Shown here one piece after another: positions 10,057-19,511 of a DNA stretch of 41,676 nt. Source of the DNA: Caulobacter sp. 32-67-35 (lineage in GTDB: Bacteria > Pseudomonadota > Alphaproteobacteria > Caulobacterales > Caulobacteraceae); NCBI GenBank assembly GCA_002280875.1, contig NCEV01000008.1:1-41676 (forward strand), written 5' to 3'. Each line of letters starts with the position of its first letter. The stretch's first letter is position 1. The translations under genes were made by a program, and so were the position numbers. Below the pieces are notes generated by a model. It was not told the origin of the DNA. It was given only the letters and a program-made list of their open reading frames with translations, and searched no databases.

Positions 10057-10353
10057 ATGTTCGCCCGACTGCAACCGATCCTGCCGACCGCGGCGATCCT
10101 TTTCCTGATCTTCTACTTCGTGTTCCACGCCCTGACCGGCGAACGCGGCCTCCTGTCGACGTCTGAACGCACCGCAGATCTCGCGATCAAGACGAAGGAA
10201 CTCAAGAAGATCCGCGCCGAAAGGATGGACCTGGAGGCCCGGGCTCGTCTATTACGCAGCGGCAGTCTGTCGGCGGATCTCCTGGAAGAACGCGCACGTT
10301 CCCTCCTCGGATATGCTGACCCAAAGGACTATGTGATCCGCACCAAGCGCTAG
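10057..10353 (+). CDS. FtsB/DivIC-family septum formation initiator
   Basis: 98-aa bitopic inner-membrane protein of the divisome, in the family of FtsB/DivIC, which bridges FtsQ and FtsL before septal peptidoglycan synthesis. A short N-terminus is followed by one TM helix (about residues 9-27, ILPTAAILFLIFYFVFHAL). A periplasmic coiled coil comes next (about 38-70, TADLAIKTKELKKIRAERMD), then the family's C-terminal LLEERARSLLGYADPKDYVI segment, close to the consensus 'E..AR..LG...P.E.v'. Position between eno and pdhA is the usual alphaproteobacterial context. The ATG at 10057 has no clear Shine-Dalgarno; a GANTC dyad occupies that space. Confidence 0.9.
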   Translation: MFARLQPILPTAAILFLIFYFVFHALTGERGLLSTSERTADLAIKTKELKKIRAERMDLEARARLLRSGSLSADLLEERARSLLGYADPKDYVIRTKR

Positions 10354-10525
10354 CGAGGGCGGAGCACGGCCTGCGGCGCGGACTGACGGTCGTTCCACGG
10401 ATCATCCGAACCGGGAGCGGTCTAGGCGTGACATTAGGAGCGTTTCCTACGCGGAACCGACGACGACTTCGGCGGGATGTGCTCTGGGATGAAGGCCGCG
10501 ATGAAGATTGGCCAGGGAGAGTTGA

Positions 10526-11557
10526 ATGGCGCGAACGCGCAAGGGTGAAGCTTCCGATGGAAAGAGCGTAGACACCGGTGTCAACGCTTTCGTCGGCAAG
10601 GAAGAGCTTCTCAAGTTCTATCAGGACATGCTGCTGATCCGTCGCTTCGAGGAGCGTGCGGGCCAGCTTTACGGCATGGGTCTGATCGGCGGGTTCTGCC
10701 ACCTCTATATCGGTCAGGAAGCCATCGCGGTCGGTATGCAGTCGATCCAGCAGAAGGGCGACCAGATCATCACGGGATACCGTGATCACGGCCATATGCT
10801 GGCCGCAGGTATGGACCCCAGGGAAGTCATGGCCGAACTGACCGGTCGCGCAGGCGGTTCGTCGCGCGGCAAGGGTGGCTCGATGCACATGTTCGATATC
10901 GAAACCGGCTTTTACGGCGGCCACGGCATCGTCGGCGCGCAGGTCGCTCTGGGCACGGGCCTTGCCTTGGCCAACCACTACAAGGGCAATGGCAACGTCT
11001 CGTACGCCTATTTCGGTGACGGCGCGGCCAACCAGGGCCAGGTCTATGAGAGCTTTAACATGGCCCAGCTGTGGAAGTTGCCGGTCGTGTATGTGATCGA
11101 GAACAACCAATACGCCATGGGCACCAGCGTTGAGCGTTCGGCGTCGGAAACCGCCTTCCACAAGCGTGGCGTATCGTTCCGGATTCCGGGCGAGGAAGTC
11201 GACGGAATGGATATCGCCGCCGTTCGCGAAGCCGGCGCCCGCGCGACCGAGCACGCTCGCAGCGGCCTGGGTCCCTACATCCTTGAGATGAAGACCTATC
11301 GCTATCGTGGTCACTCGATGTCGGATCCGGCCAAGTACCGTACCAAGGAAGAGGTCGATGAGGTCAAGCAGACCCGCGATCCGATCGATCACATCAAGGA
11401 ACGCCTGGCCAAGGCTGGCGTCACCGAGGACGACCTGAAGGGCATCGACGCCGAGGTGAAGCGCATCGTCGCCGAAGCCGCCGAATTCGCGCGAACCAGC
11501 CCTGAACCCGATCCGTCCGAACTGTACACAGACGTCTACTTGGAGGCCGCCCAGTGA
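10526..11557 (+). CDS. pdhA: Pyruvate dehydrogenase E1 component, alpha subunit
   Basis: With PdhB forms the thiamine-diphosphate-dependent E1 of the pyruvate dehydrogenase complex, decarboxylating pyruvate and acetylating the lipoyl arm. 343 aa. The TPP-binding motif [17 protein letters not shown] ... VIENN (GDG-x(n)-NN) is complete. [19 protein letters not shown] near the N-terminus and the phosphorylation-loop-like [16 protein letters not shown] are typical of the heterotetrameric (mitochondrial-like) E1 alpha. Ribosome site CAGGGAGAG about 8 bases before the ATG. Its stop overlaps the pdhB GTG (GTGA), indicating translational coupling. Confidence 0.97.
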   Translation: MARTRKGEASDGKSVDTGVNAFVGKEELLKFYQDMLLIRRFEERAGQLYGMGLIGGFCHLYIGQEAIAVGMQSIQQKGDQIITGYRDHGHMLAAGMDPREVMAELTGRAGGSSRGKGGSMHMFDIETGFYGGHGIVGAQVALGTGLALANHYKGNGNVSYAYFGDGAANQGQVYESFNMAQLWKLPVVYVIENNQYAMGTSVERSASETAFHKRGVSFRIPGEEVDGMDIAAVREAGARATEHARSGLGPYILEMKTYRYRGHSMSDPAKYRTKEEVDEVKQTRDPIDHIKERLAKAGVTEDDLKGIDAEVKRIVAEAAEFARTSPEPDPSELYTDVYLEAAQ

Positions 11558-12912
11558 GCGTGGACATCCTGATGCCCGCCCTCTCGCCCACGATGGAAGA
11601 GGGCACGCTGGCCAAGTGGCTGGTCAAGGAAGGCGACACCGTCAAGGCCGGCGACGTGATCGCCGAGATCGAAACCGACAAGGCGACGATGGAAGTCGAA
11701 GCCGTCGATGAAGGCGTCGTCGAGGCCATCCTGGTCCCCGGCGGCACCGAGAACGTCAAGGTCAACACGCTGATCGCGCGTCTGAAGGGCGAGGGCGAGG
11801 CGGCTTCGGCCGCTCCGGTGCCCGCAGCCCAGGCTGCTCCCGTGGCTGCCACGTCGGTCGCTGCGGCCGCTCCGGCTGTCAGCGCCGGCGCCTCGACCTT
11901 CGCTGATCCAGAAATTCCCGCCGGCACGCCGATGAAGAAGATCACCGTACGCGACGCCCTGCGCGACGCCATGGCCGAAGAAATGCGCCGCGACGAACGC
12001 GTGTTCCTGATGGGCGAGGAAGTCGCCCAGTACCAGGGCGCCTACAAGGTTAGCCGCGACCTGCTCCAGGAATTCGGCGCCAAGCGCGTCATCGACACCC
12101 CGATCACCGAGCACGGCTTTGCCGGCATGGGCGTCGGCGCGGCGATGGCGGGTCTGAAGCCGATCGTCGAGTTCATGACCTGGAACTTCGCCATGCAGGC
12201 GATCGACCACATCATCAACTCGGCCGCCAAGACGCTCTATATGTCGGGCGGTCAGATCAAGTCGTCGATCGTGTTCCGCGGCCCCAACGGCGCCGCGTCC
12301 CGCGTGGGCGCCCAGCACAGCCAAGACTATGCTGCCTGGTATGGCAACGTTCCGGGTCTGAAGGTCATCGCGCCCTATGACGCGGCTGACGCCAAGGGCC
12401 TGCTGAAGGCCGCCATCCGCGACCCGAACCCGATCGTCTTCCTCGAACACGAGATGATGTACGGCCTCGAATTCGACATCCCCGATGTCGAGGACCACGT
12501 CGTGCCGATCGGCAAGGCCAAGGTCCGTCGAGAGGGCACAGACGTCACCCTGGTGGCCTACAGCCGCATGGTCGGCTTCTGCCTGAAGGCCGCTGACGAA
12601 CTGGCCAAGGAAGGTATCTCGGCCGAGGTCGTCGATCTGCGGACCATCCGTCCGATGGATCACGACACCATCCTGCAGAGCGTCAAGAAGACCAACCGTC
12701 TGGTGACTGCCGAGGAAGGCTGGGGCCCGATGGGCGTCGGCGCCGAGATCGTCGCGCGCATCACCGAGCACGGCTTCGACTACCTGGACGCCCCGCCGCT
12801 GCGGGTCCATCAGGAAGACGTTCCGCTGCCCTATGCGGCCAATCTGGAAGCCCTCTCGCTGCCGTCGGTCGACAAGATCGTCTCGGCCGCCAAGAAGGTC
12901 TGCTACCGCTGA
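11554..12912 (+). CDS. pdhB: Pyruvate dehydrogenase E1 component, beta subunit with N-terminal lipoyl domain
   Basis: 452 aa, about 120 residues longer than a plain E1 beta. It begins with a complete lipoyl domain (residues 1-80; lipoylation Lys43 in ETDKATME), then an Ala/Pro linker (about 82-120), then the transketolase-like E1 beta domain (from [15 protein letters not shown]) with [17 protein letters not shown] and [15 protein letters not shown] lipoylated E1 beta is known from other alphaproteobacteria such as Sinorhizobium. It starts at GTG 11554, sharing bases with the pdhA stop. The lipoyl domain is nearly identical to that of pdhC, even at synonymous sites. Its TGA overlaps the ATG of a 49-codon ORF. 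Confidence 0.97.
   Translation: MSVDILMPALSPTMEEGTLAKWLVKEGDTVKAGDVIAEIETDKATMEVEAVDEGVVEAILVPGGTENVKVNTLIARLKGEGEAASAAPVPAAQAAPVAATSVAAAAPAVSAGASTFADPEIPAGTPMKKITVRDALRDAMAEEMRRDERVFLMGEEVAQYQGAYKVSRDLLQEFGAKRVIDTPITEHGFAGMGVGAAMAGLKPIVEFMTWNFAMQAIDHIINSAAKTLYMSGGQIKSSIVFRGPNGAASRVGAQHSQDYAAWYGNVPGLKVIAPYDAADAKGLLKAAIRDPNPIVFLEHEMMYGLEFDIPDVEDHVVPIGKAKVRREGTDVTLVAYSRMVGFCLKAADELAKEGISAEVVDLRTIRPMDHDTILQSVKKTNRLVTAEEGWGPMGVGAEIVARITEHGFDYLDAPPLRVHQEDVPLPYAANLEALSLPSVDKIVSAAKKVCYR
11635..11672 (+). repeat. 38-bp identical tract in the pdhB lipoyl domain (copy 1)
   Basis: This 38-base stretch is identical to 13155-13192 in pdhC, including third codon positions. The flanking lipoyl-domain sequences (about 11560-11800 and 13080-13320) are also strongly similar. 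It is a coding duplication homogenised or recently copied between the two operon genes. Confidence 0.85.
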
Positions 12913-13061
12913 TGAAGATGCGGCTCACGTCTGGCGGTGCGGCGGCGATCGTTGCATACCTGTCGGGCGTGAGCCGTTTCGATTTCGGCCAAGAACAACA
13001 CCTCGCCCCGGCGCGAGATCGCGCGGACGACGGCCCGGCCGACTACGTCCCGAACGCTTGA
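12912..13061 (+). CDS. 49-codon ORF filling the pdhB-pdhC gap
   Basis: ATG at 12912 overlaps the pdhB stop (TGATG) and the TGA at 13059-13061 lies 12 bases before the pdhC ATG, with the pdhC ribosome site AGGAAG right after it. The ORF therefore occupies the whole gap in a coupled arrangement. The product starts [20 protein letters not shown], a short basic N-terminus and a weakly hydrophobic stretch, and continues with a charged segment (RFDFGQEQHLAPARDRADDG). I recognise no family. It could be a small PDH-associated protein, a translational bridge, or a chance ORF in a spacer. The coding evidence is positional only; I could not test conservation. Confidence 0.5.
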   Translation: MKMRLTSGGAAAIVAYLSGVSRFDFGQEQHLAPARDRADDGPADYVPNA

Positions 13062-13073
13062 GGAAGAAGCTCA

Positions 13074-14348
13074 ATGTCGATCGACATCCTGATGCCCGCC
13101 CTGTCGCCCACCATGGAAGAGGGCACCCTCGCCAAGTGGCACGTGAAGGTGGGTGACACCGTCAAGGCCGGCGACGTGATCGCCGAGATCGAGACCGACA
13201 AGGCAACGATGGAAGTCGAGGCCGTCGACGAGGGCGTGGTCGAGGCCATCCTGGTCGACGCCGGGACCGAGAACGTCAAGGTCAACGCCCTGATCGCCAA
13301 GCTGGTCGGGGAGGGCGAAAGCCCGGCTCCCGCGCTGAAGGCTGCCCCCGCCGCTGAAGAGCCGAAGGCTGCACCGCCCGCACCGGCCGCTGCGCCTCAG
13401 GCCGCCGCCGCTCTAGTCGCTCAAATCGGCGATCGTGTGTTAGCGTCACCGCTGGCCCGCCGTCTGGCTCAGGCCGCCGGCCTTGACCTGAAGACTGTCA
13501 AGGGCACCGGTCCGCATGGCCGGGTGGTCAAGGCCGATGTCGAGGCCGCAGGCAAAGGCGGCGCTGCGCCTGCCAAGGCCGCGACTTCAACCTCGGCTCC
13601 GGCCGCTGCCGCCGCGCCGCGTCAGGCGCTGTCGCTGGAGCAGATGGGCATCCCCGCCGGCTCCTACGACCTGGTTCCGCTGGACGGCATGCGCAAGACC
13701 ATCGCGCGCCGCCTGACCGATAGCTTCCGTGACGTGCCGCACTTCCCGCTGACCATCGATCTCGAGATCGACGGCCTGCTGGCGGCCCGCGCCAAGATCA
13801 ATAGCCTGCTGGCGGATCAGGGCGTGAAGGTGTCGGTCAATGACATCATCATCAAGGCCGTTGCCGTGGCCCTCAAGCGCGTGCCGGAGGCCAACGCCTC
13901 CTACACGCCGGAAGGCATCGCCATGCATAAGCACGCCGACATCGCGGTGGCCGTAGCCATCGACGGCGGCCTGATCACGCCGATCGTCCGCGCCGCCGAG
14001 ACCAAGGGCCTGGCCCAGATCTCGGCCGAGGTGAAGGACCTGGCGGCGCGCGCCAAGGCCAAGAAGCTGAAGCCCGAGGAATTCCAGGGCGGCACCTTCT
14101 CGGTCTCCAACCTGGGCATGTTCGGCATCAAGGCCTTCGCCTCGATCATCAACGAGCCGCAGGGCGCCATCATGAGCGTCGGGGCCGGCGAGCAGCGCCC
14201 GGTGGTCAAGAACGGCCAGCTGGCCGTGGCGACCGTAATGACCGTCACCTTGACCTGCGATCACCGCGTGGTCGATGGCGCTATTGGCGCCAAGTTCCTG
14301 GCGGCCTTCAAGCCGCTGATCGAAGAGCCGCTGACCCTGATCGTCTGA
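13074..14348 (+). CDS. pdhC: Dihydrolipoamide acetyltransferase (PDH E2)
   Basis: Core of the pyruvate dehydrogenase complex; transfers acetyl from lipoamide to CoA. 424 aa. Domain order: lipoyl domain (1-80, Lys43 in ETDKATME), Ala/Pro linker, peripheral-subunit-binding domain (about 121-157; [31 protein letters not shown]), a second linker, and a catalytic domain (about 195-424) ending with [16 protein letters not shown], which carries the active-site His and Asp. One lipoyl domain, as in other alphaproteobacterial E2s. Ribosome site AGGAAG 9 bases before the ATG. Also called aceF. Confidence 0.97.
   Translation: MSIDILMPALSPTMEEGTLAKWHVKVGDTVKAGDVIAEIETDKATMEVEAVDEGVVEAILVDAGTENVKVNALIAKLVGEGESPAPALKAAPAAEEPKAAPPAPAAAPQAAAALVAQIGDRVLASPLARRLAQAAGLDLKTVKGTGPHGRVVKADVEAAGKGGAAPAKAATSTSAPAAAAAPRQALSLEQMGIPAGSYDLVPLDGMRKTIARRLTDSFRDVPHFPLTIDLEIDGLLAARAKINSLLADQGVKVSVNDIIIKAVAVALKRVPEANASYTPEGIAMHKHADIAVAVAIDGGLITPIVRAAETKGLAQISAEVKDLAARAKAKKLKPEEFQGGTFSVSNLGMFGIKAFASIINEPQGAIMSVGAGEQRPVVKNGQLAVATVMTVTLTCDHRVVDGAIGAKFLAAFKPLIEEPLTLIV
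13155..13192 (+). repeat. 38-bp identical tract in the pdhC lipoyl domain (copy 2)
   Basis: Matches 11635-11672 in pdhB base for base, in the same reading frame and at the same domain position, about 1.5 kb downstream. Confidence 0.85.
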
Positions 14349-14373
14349 TCACTGGAAGGGGCAGGAGAGCGCC

Positions 14374-14850
14374 ATGTCGGTCTATGACTACTCGGCCAAG
14401 ACGTTGGACGGCCACGACGTAAGCCTGGCCGACTATCGTGGTCAGGTGCTGCTGATCGTCAACACGGCCAGCAAGTGCGGTTTCACCCCACAGTACGAAG
14501 GCCTTGAGGCGCTCTATCGCCAATACAAGGATCGCGGCCTGAGCATCCTGGGCTTCCCGTGCAACCAGTTCGGAGCCCAGGAGCCCGGGAACGCCGAAGA
14601 GATCGCCAGCTTCTGCTCGCTGACCTATGACGTGACCTTCCCGATGCTGGCCAAGATCGACGTCAACGGCCCCTTGACCCATCCGCTCTATGCCTTCCTG
14701 AAGAAGGAGCAGAAGGGTCTGCTGGGCACCGAGGGCATCAAGTGGAACTTCACCAAGTTCCTGATCGGCCGCGACGGCGAAGTCGTCGAGCGGTTTGCTC
14801 CCACCACCAAGCCCGAAGACCTCAAGGTCGCGGTCGAGGCGCTGCTCTAA
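14374..14850 (+). CDS. Glutathione peroxidase family protein (Cys type)
   Basis: 158-aa thiol peroxidase that reduces peroxides. Bacterial members often use thioredoxin rather than glutathione. The peroxidatic Cys35 is in [12 protein letters not shown]. The other catalytic-tetrad residues are in GFPCNQFG (Gln) and IKWNFTKFL (Trp, Asn). The resolving Cys candidates are in the PCNQF and ASFCSLT regions. It sits inside the PDH operon, 25 bases after pdhC and 82 before lpdA, with ribosome site CAGGAGAG. Its place next to E3, a dithiol-active flavoenzyme, suggests co-regulation of peroxide defence with pyruvate oxidation (inference). E. coli btuE belongs to the same family. Confidence 0.93.
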   Translation: MSVYDYSAKTLDGHDVSLADYRGQVLLIVNTASKCGFTPQYEGLEALYRQYKDRGLSILGFPCNQFGAQEPGNAEEIASFCSLTYDVTFPMLAKIDVNGPLTHPLYAFLKKEQKGLLGTEGIKWNFTKFLIGRDGEVVERFAPTTKPEDLKVAVEALL

Positions 14851-14858
14851 TTCTCCCG

Positions 14859-14878
14859 GATCGGCTTGCAGGCCGATC
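14859..14878. other. Hairpin between gpx and lpdA
   Basis: GATCGGC and GCCGATC arms (7 bp) around a six-base loop, 8 bases after the peroxidase stop. No T-run follows, so it more likely affects mRNA processing or stability than termination. Confidence 0.35.
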
Positions 14879-14932
14879 GATCGAGGCCGCCCGGCTCCCC
14901 TCGGGCGACGTCCAAGCTAGGGTAAGAACACC

Positions 14933-16333
14933 ATGTCCACGGAATTCGATGTCGTCGTTATCGGCGCTGGTCCTGGCGGCTATGTGGCCGCGATCCGCGC
15001 CAGCCAGCTTGGCCTGAAGACGGCGATCGTCGAGCGCGAGAATCTGGGTGGCATCTGCCTGAACTGGGGCTGCATCCCCACCAAGGCTCTGCTGAAGTCC
15101 GGCGAGATCTTCGAGCAACTGTCGCACCTGGACGCCTACGGCCTGTCGGTGGAAAAGCCGGCCTTCGACTTCACCAAGATCATCGAGCGCTCGCGCGGCG
15201 TGGCCAAGACCATGTCGGGCGGCATCGCCTTCCTGATGAAGAAGCACAAGATCGAGGTCATTGAGGGCGAAGCCAGGCTCGAAAAGGGTTCTCCCGCTCC
15301 CAAGGTTGTCGTGGCCCTGAAGGCCGGTGGCAGCCGCGCGATCCAGGCTAAGAACGTCATCCTGGCCAGCGGCGCGCGGGCCCGGAACATTCCCGCCATC
15401 GGCGCGGTGTCGGACGGCGACAAGGTCTGGACCTATCGTGACGCCCTTGCCCCCAAGACCATGCCAAAGTCGCTGGTCGTCATCGGCTCGGGCGCCATCG
15501 GCATCGAGTTCGCGAGTTTCTATCGCGCCCTTGGCGCCGAGGTGACCGTCGTCGAGGCCGTCGACCGCATCATGCCGGTCGAGGACGCCGAGGTGTCCAA
15601 GGCCGCCCAGAAGGCGTTCGAGAAGCGCGGCATCAAGTTCCGTATCGGCGCCAAGGTGACTAAGATCGACAAGACCGGCACGGGCGTCTCGGTTTCGGTC
15701 GAGGTCGGCGGCAAGGCCGAGCAACTGACCGCCGAGAAGTGCATCGTCGCCATCGGCATTGTGCCCAATACTGAAGGCACGGAAGCCGTGGGCCTGACCA
15801 CCGATCGCGGTCATGTGGTCACCGGCAAGCACGGCGAGACGAACGTTCCGGGCCTCTACGCCATCGGTGACGTCGCCGGCGCGCCCTGGCTCGCTCACAA
15901 GGCCAGCCATGAAGGCATCCACGCGGCCGAACACATCGCCGGCTACAAGACGCCCGCCGTGCACTCGCCGATCCCGGGCTGCACCTATGCCAACCCGCAA
16001 GTCGCCTCGGTGGGCTACACCGAAGCTGCCGCCAAGGCGGCCGGCATTGACGTAAAAGCCGGCCGTTTCCCGTTCAAGGTCAATGGCAAGGCCGTGGCCG
16101 CCGGCGAGACCGAGGGCTTCGTCAAGGTGGTGTTCGACGGCAAGACCGGCGCCCTGATCGGCGCCCACATGATCGGCCACGAAGTGACCGAGATGATCCA
16201 GGGTTTCGTTACCGCCATCACGCTGGAAGCGACCGAGGAAGACCTGCACGGAATCGTCTACGCTCACCCGACCATGTCGGAAGCCATGCACGAAGCCACG
16301 CTCGATGCGTATGGGCGGGTGCTGCACATCTAG
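14933..16333 (+). CDS. lpdA: Dihydrolipoamide dehydrogenase (PDH E3)
   Basis: FAD- and NAD-dependent flavoprotein that reoxidises dihydrolipoamide of PDH and possibly of other 2-oxoacid complexes. 466 aa. The FAD-binding GAGPGGYVAAIRAS is at residues 11-24, the redox disulphide is Cys42/Cys47 in GGICLNWGCIPTKA, the NAD-binding GSGAIGIEFAS is central, YAIGDVAGAPWLAHKA is the second FAD contact, and the catalytic His-Glu pair is in YAHPTMSEAMHEA near the C-terminus. The PDH operon position identifies it as the PDH E3. Confidence 0.97.
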   Translation: MSTEFDVVVIGAGPGGYVAAIRASQLGLKTAIVERENLGGICLNWGCIPTKALLKSGEIFEQLSHLDAYGLSVEKPAFDFTKIIERSRGVAKTMSGGIAFLMKKHKIEVIEGEARLEKGSPAPKVVVALKAGGSRAIQAKNVILASGARARNIPAIGAVSDGDKVWTYRDALAPKTMPKSLVVIGSGAIGIEFASFYRALGAEVTVVEAVDRIMPVEDAEVSKAAQKAFEKRGIKFRIGAKVTKIDKTGTGVSVSVEVGGKAEQLTAEKCIVAIGIVPNTEGTEAVGLTTDRGHVVTGKHGETNVPGLYAIGDVAGAPWLAHKASHEGIHAAEHIAGYKTPAVHSPIPGCTYANPQVASVGYTEAAAKAAGIDVKAGRFPFKVNGKAVAAGETEGFVKVVFDGKTGALIGAHMIGHEVTEMIQGFVTAITLEATEEDLHGIVYAHPTMSEAMHEATLDAYGRVLHI

Positions 16334-16341
16334 GGGCCTGA

Positions 16342-17847
16342 ATGGCGCGCGCGACGGCCACAGAGACCGACAAGTCAGCCAAGGCTTTGGCCAAAACTTC
16401 GGCCAAGACTCGGAAGGGGGCCAAGACCACCCTTTCCGAAGCCAATCTGGCCGATCTGGGCGCGGAACGGCTGGCGTCCATTCTGATGGAGCTATCGACC
16501 GACGCCTACGTCAAGCGCGCCCTGCGGCTGGAACTGTTCGCCGAGGTCAGTCCCGAGGGGCTGGCGCTGGAGATCACCAAGCGTCTTGCGGCGATCGCCA
16601 AGGCGACCTCGCGGATTCACTGGCGCAAACGCGCGGCTTTCGCGCGCGATCTCGAACTTCATCTGCGCATGATCCAGCGCCTGGCCAAGACCGATCCCAA
16701 GACGGCGCTGCCACTACTGATGGACTTCCTGGATCTGGCGGGTTCGGTCTTTGACCGGATCAGCCAGCCCGAAGGTCCGATCGGCGAGGTTTTCGCTGAG
16801 GCGCGCGACACCTTCGGTGACATCGCCCCGGCCGCCAGGATCGCGCCGGTCGATCTGGCTGACAGGGTGGCGCGGCTGATCCTTTGTGATGACCACTTCG
16901 TCTTTGGCCCTCTGGTCGCGGTCGCGGCGCCGTCGCTGGGTCCTGCGGGGCTGGCGCGACTGGGCGAGCGCCTGCAAGCAGCCTTGGCCGACCGTCCCGC
17001 ACGCTCGGCAGGGGCCTATGACGCCAAGGCGTCCGTGGTGCGCGACGCCCTGCGCCGCCTCGCCGACATCAGCGGCGATGTCGGCGGCTTTATCGCGACC
17101 TTCAGCGAGACGCAGCGTCGGTTTCCCGCCATCGCCGCCGAGATCGGGCGCCGGCTCTTGGCCGCAGGAAAAGCGCGCGAGGCCTTGGCCGCATTGGATA
17201 TTGCCGCGCCCAACCTCAAGCCGCGCTCACTGCTTTCGTCCCGCGCGGCCGAGCCTGACGATCCGGTCGATCGGGCCGTGTGGGAAGATGTCTATCTCGA
17301 CGCGCTGCAGGCCAATGGCCGCCAGGACGAGGCCCAGCGCCGGCGCTGGGCGGCTTTCGAGGCCACCCTGTCCATCCCGAGACTGAAGGCGTTTCTCAAG
17401 GGCCTGCCGGACTTCGATGATGTGGTGGCCGAGGACGACGCCAAGAAGATCGCCACCGAGTTTCCGCGCTTTGACACGGCCCTGGCCTTTCTGATCGAAT
17501 GGCCGGATCTGCCGGCGGCGTCGCGGCTGATCGTCAACCGGCACGGCGCCATCAACGGCGCGGACGAAGAGCTGCTGACCGCCGCCGCGCGCCGTCTGGA
17601 AGGCGCCTATCCCCTGGCCGCGACCCTGCTGCTACGCGCCATGATCCGCAACACGCTGACCTATGGGATCGCGGGCCGCTACAAGGCCGCAGCCCAACAG
17701 TGGCTTGAGGTGGAGTCCCTGGCCCCGATGATCGCCGACTTCGGTGAGTTTCCCGACCATGAGACCTTCATGGCTGACCTGCGGGCGACGCATGGCCGCA
17801 AACAGGGCTTCCGGGCCGAGCTGGAAGCCCTGGGCGGCGTCTTTTAG
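16342..17847 (+). CDS. DUF6880-like helical protein of unknown function
   Basis: 501 aa, starting 8 bases after the lpdA stop, so probably the last gene of the PDH operon. The first 35 residues are Lys/Ala/Thr-rich and likely disordered. The rest is almost entirely alpha-helical, with TPR-like pairs of amphipathic helices (for example AREALAALDIAAPNLK, VYLDALQANGRQDEAQRR, ARRLEGAYPLAATLLLRAMI) and a conserved-looking AAAQQWLEVESLAP segment. I associate it with the uncharacterised DUF6880 family, from memory and not from a search. No catalytic motif, signal peptide or membrane segment is visible. A scaffold or protein-binding role is possible but unproven. Confidence 0.8.
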   Translation: MARATATETDKSAKALAKTSAKTRKGAKTTLSEANLADLGAERLASILMELSTDAYVKRALRLELFAEVSPEGLALEITKRLAAIAKATSRIHWRKRAAFARDLELHLRMIQRLAKTDPKTALPLLMDFLDLAGSVFDRISQPEGPIGEVFAEARDTFGDIAPAARIAPVDLADRVARLILCDDHFVFGPLVAVAAPSLGPAGLARLGERLQAALADRPARSAGAYDAKASVVRDALRRLADISGDVGGFIATFSETQRRFPAIAAEIGRRLLAAGKAREALAALDIAAPNLKPRSLLSSRAAEPDDPVDRAVWEDVYLDALQANGRQDEAQRRRWAAFEATLSIPRLKAFLKGLPDFDDVVAEDDAKKIATEFPRFDTALAFLIEWPDLPAASRLIVNRHGAINGADEELLTAAARRLEGAYPLAATLLLRAMIRNTLTYGIAGRYKAAAQQWLEVESLAPMIADFGEFPDHETFMADLRATHGRKQGFRAELEALGGVF

Positions 17848-17856
17848 CGCGTCAGT

Positions 17857-19410
17857 CTAGGCGGCCTTGGCGTCCTGATCAGCCATGCGCTGGATAGCGA
17901 CATAGTCGGTCTTGCCGCTGCCCAGGACGGGCACCTCCGGCACCTTCAGGATCTTGCGCGGCACCGACAGCTCCGGCGCGCCGATCGTCTGGGCGTGGGC
18001 CACAAGGTCGGACACCGCCGCATCGTGACGATCGGTGACCAGCACAAGCTTCTCGCCTTTTTTCTTGTCAGGCATGGCAATCACAGCGTGGCGGCCATCG
18101 GGCCAGACGGCCGAAGCCAGATCCTCGGCGGCTGTTAGCGAAACCATTTCGCCGCCGATCTTGGCGAAGCGCTTCACGCGACCCTTGATGGTGATCCAGT
18201 TGTCTTCCGACATCACGACCACGTCGCCGGTGTCGTGCCAGCCGCCTTCCGGAGCGTCGACGCCGCCGTCCTCGCGCAGATAGCCCGACATGATGTTGGG
18301 CCCCCGCACCAGCAGGCGTCCGCCCTCGACTATGCCCTCGACGGGTTCGATGCGGAACTCTTGGCCGGGCAGCAAGCCGCCCACCGTGCCGCGCCGGTTG
18401 TCTTCGGGCTTGTTGACCGCGATCACCGGCGAGGCCTCGGTCGCGCCATAGCCTTCCAGAACGGGGACGTCGCCAAACCTCTCTCGGATGAGGTTGTGCG
18501 TTTCTTCCCTAACTTTTTCAGCGCCGCAAACGACAAACCTCAGGCCGGAAAGCTCGTCGCTGTCGGACGCGCGCGCATAGTGGTTCAGGAAGGTGTCGGT
18601 CGCGAAAAGCACCGAGGCGCCAGTGTCCTTGACCAGGGCCGGGATCTGCTTGGTATGCAGCGGCGAGGGATACTGGAAAGCCTTCATGCCATTCAACAGC
18701 GGCAGGATCACCCCGCCCGTCAGGCCAAAGCAGTGGAACACGGGGAGGGGGTTGAAGAACACCCAGTCGGGGTCCAGCGCGATGTGGGCGGCGATCTGCT
18801 CGGCATTGCTGACCAGGTTGGCCTGACTCAACACGACCCCGCGGGGCGCCCCGAAGCTGCCGGACGTGAAGAGCACGACCCCCTTGTCTGAAGGCTTGGC
18901 CTGGGCGCGGAACTGGCGCGGGAATAGCCCCGCCGCGGCCGCGAACAGCTTGTCGGTCACGCCGATCGCGCTGCGCACGTCCTCCAAATAGGTAATCTTC
19001 GTCTGGCTCTCCAGAGCGTCGACGATGTCGTGCAGATTGCCCAGTTCGATGAACTTGTGAGCGGTCAGCACCCGCTGGACCTTGGCCAGGGCGCAGGCGG
19101 CCTTCAGGTTTCGCAGACCCGCCGTGAAGTTGAGCATGGTCGGCACGCGGCCAAAGGCGTGCAGGGCGAAGAAGGTCACCACGGCGGCCGAGCCCGAGGG
19201 GAGCAGCACGCCGACATGTTCGCCAGGCTTGGTCATGGACGCGATCTTGCGGCCCAGCGCGAAGCTGGCCCGGATCAGGTCGGTGTAGCTAAGCGGATTT
19301 CTGTCCTGATCCTCAAGGATGGGCTTCTTGGCGCCATAGGTGTCGCGCGCATCGATAAGGGCGTCAAAGAGTGCCTTTTGGCCATCTTCCGCATTAAAAA
19401 CTACCGGCAT
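17857..19410 (-). CDS. Acyl-ACP synthetase (Aas C-terminal-domain type)
   Basis: AMP-forming ligase predicted to activate free fatty acids and load them on ACP. 517 aa from ATG 19410 (ribosome site GGGAGG upstream); an alternative GTG at 19500 would add 30 residues. Adenylation motifs: LFTSGSFGAPRGVVLS (P-loop type), NPLPVFHCFGLTGG, LEGYGATEASPV, WHDTGD and GRVKRFAKIGGEMVS. The last, along with PSPLHTKQIP and GPNIMSGYLR, closely parallels the synthetase half of E. coli Aas (2-acyl-GPE acyltransferase/acyl-ACP synthetase). The PlsC-like acyltransferase half is absent, as in Sinorhizobium AasC. It is downstream of the lysophospholipase gene on the same strand, probably one operon. Confidence 0.88.
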   Translation of the reverse strand: MPVVFNAEDGQKALFDALIDARDTYGAKKPILEDQDRNPLSYTDLIRASFALGRKIASMTKPGEHVGVLLPSGSAAVVTFFALHAFGRVPTMLNFTAGLRNLKAACALAKVQRVLTAHKFIELGNLHDIVDALESQTKITYLEDVRSAIGVTDKLFAAAAGLFPRQFRAQAKPSDKGVVLFTSGSFGAPRGVVLSQANLVSNAEQIAAHIALDPDWVFFNPLPVFHCFGLTGGVILPLLNGMKAFQYPSPLHTKQIPALVKDTGASVLFATDTFLNHYARASDSDELSGLRFVVCGAEKVREETHNLIRERFGDVPVLEGYGATEASPVIAVNKPEDNRRGTVGGLLPGQEFRIEPVEGIVEGGRLLVRGPNIMSGYLREDGGVDAPEGGWHDTGDVVVMSEDNWITIKGRVKRFAKIGGEMVSLTAAEDLASAVWPDGRHAVIAMPDKKKGEKLVLVTDRHDAAVSDLVAHAQTIGAPELSVPRKILKVPEVPVLGSGKTDYVAIQRMADQDAKAA

Positions 19411-19511
19411 TCCGGCGGAACCTCCCCGAAGAGCGACATCGCTTTCGTTCGTTGAGCCCGAGACTGCCGGGGAAGGTCCGGCTTTGCAAGGAAGAGTCAC
19501 GTTACGCTAGG

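Noticed and set aside
14822-16327. 501-codon open frame antisense to lpdA
   Set aside because: Same codon-bias artefact; lpdA is unmistakable on the plus strand.
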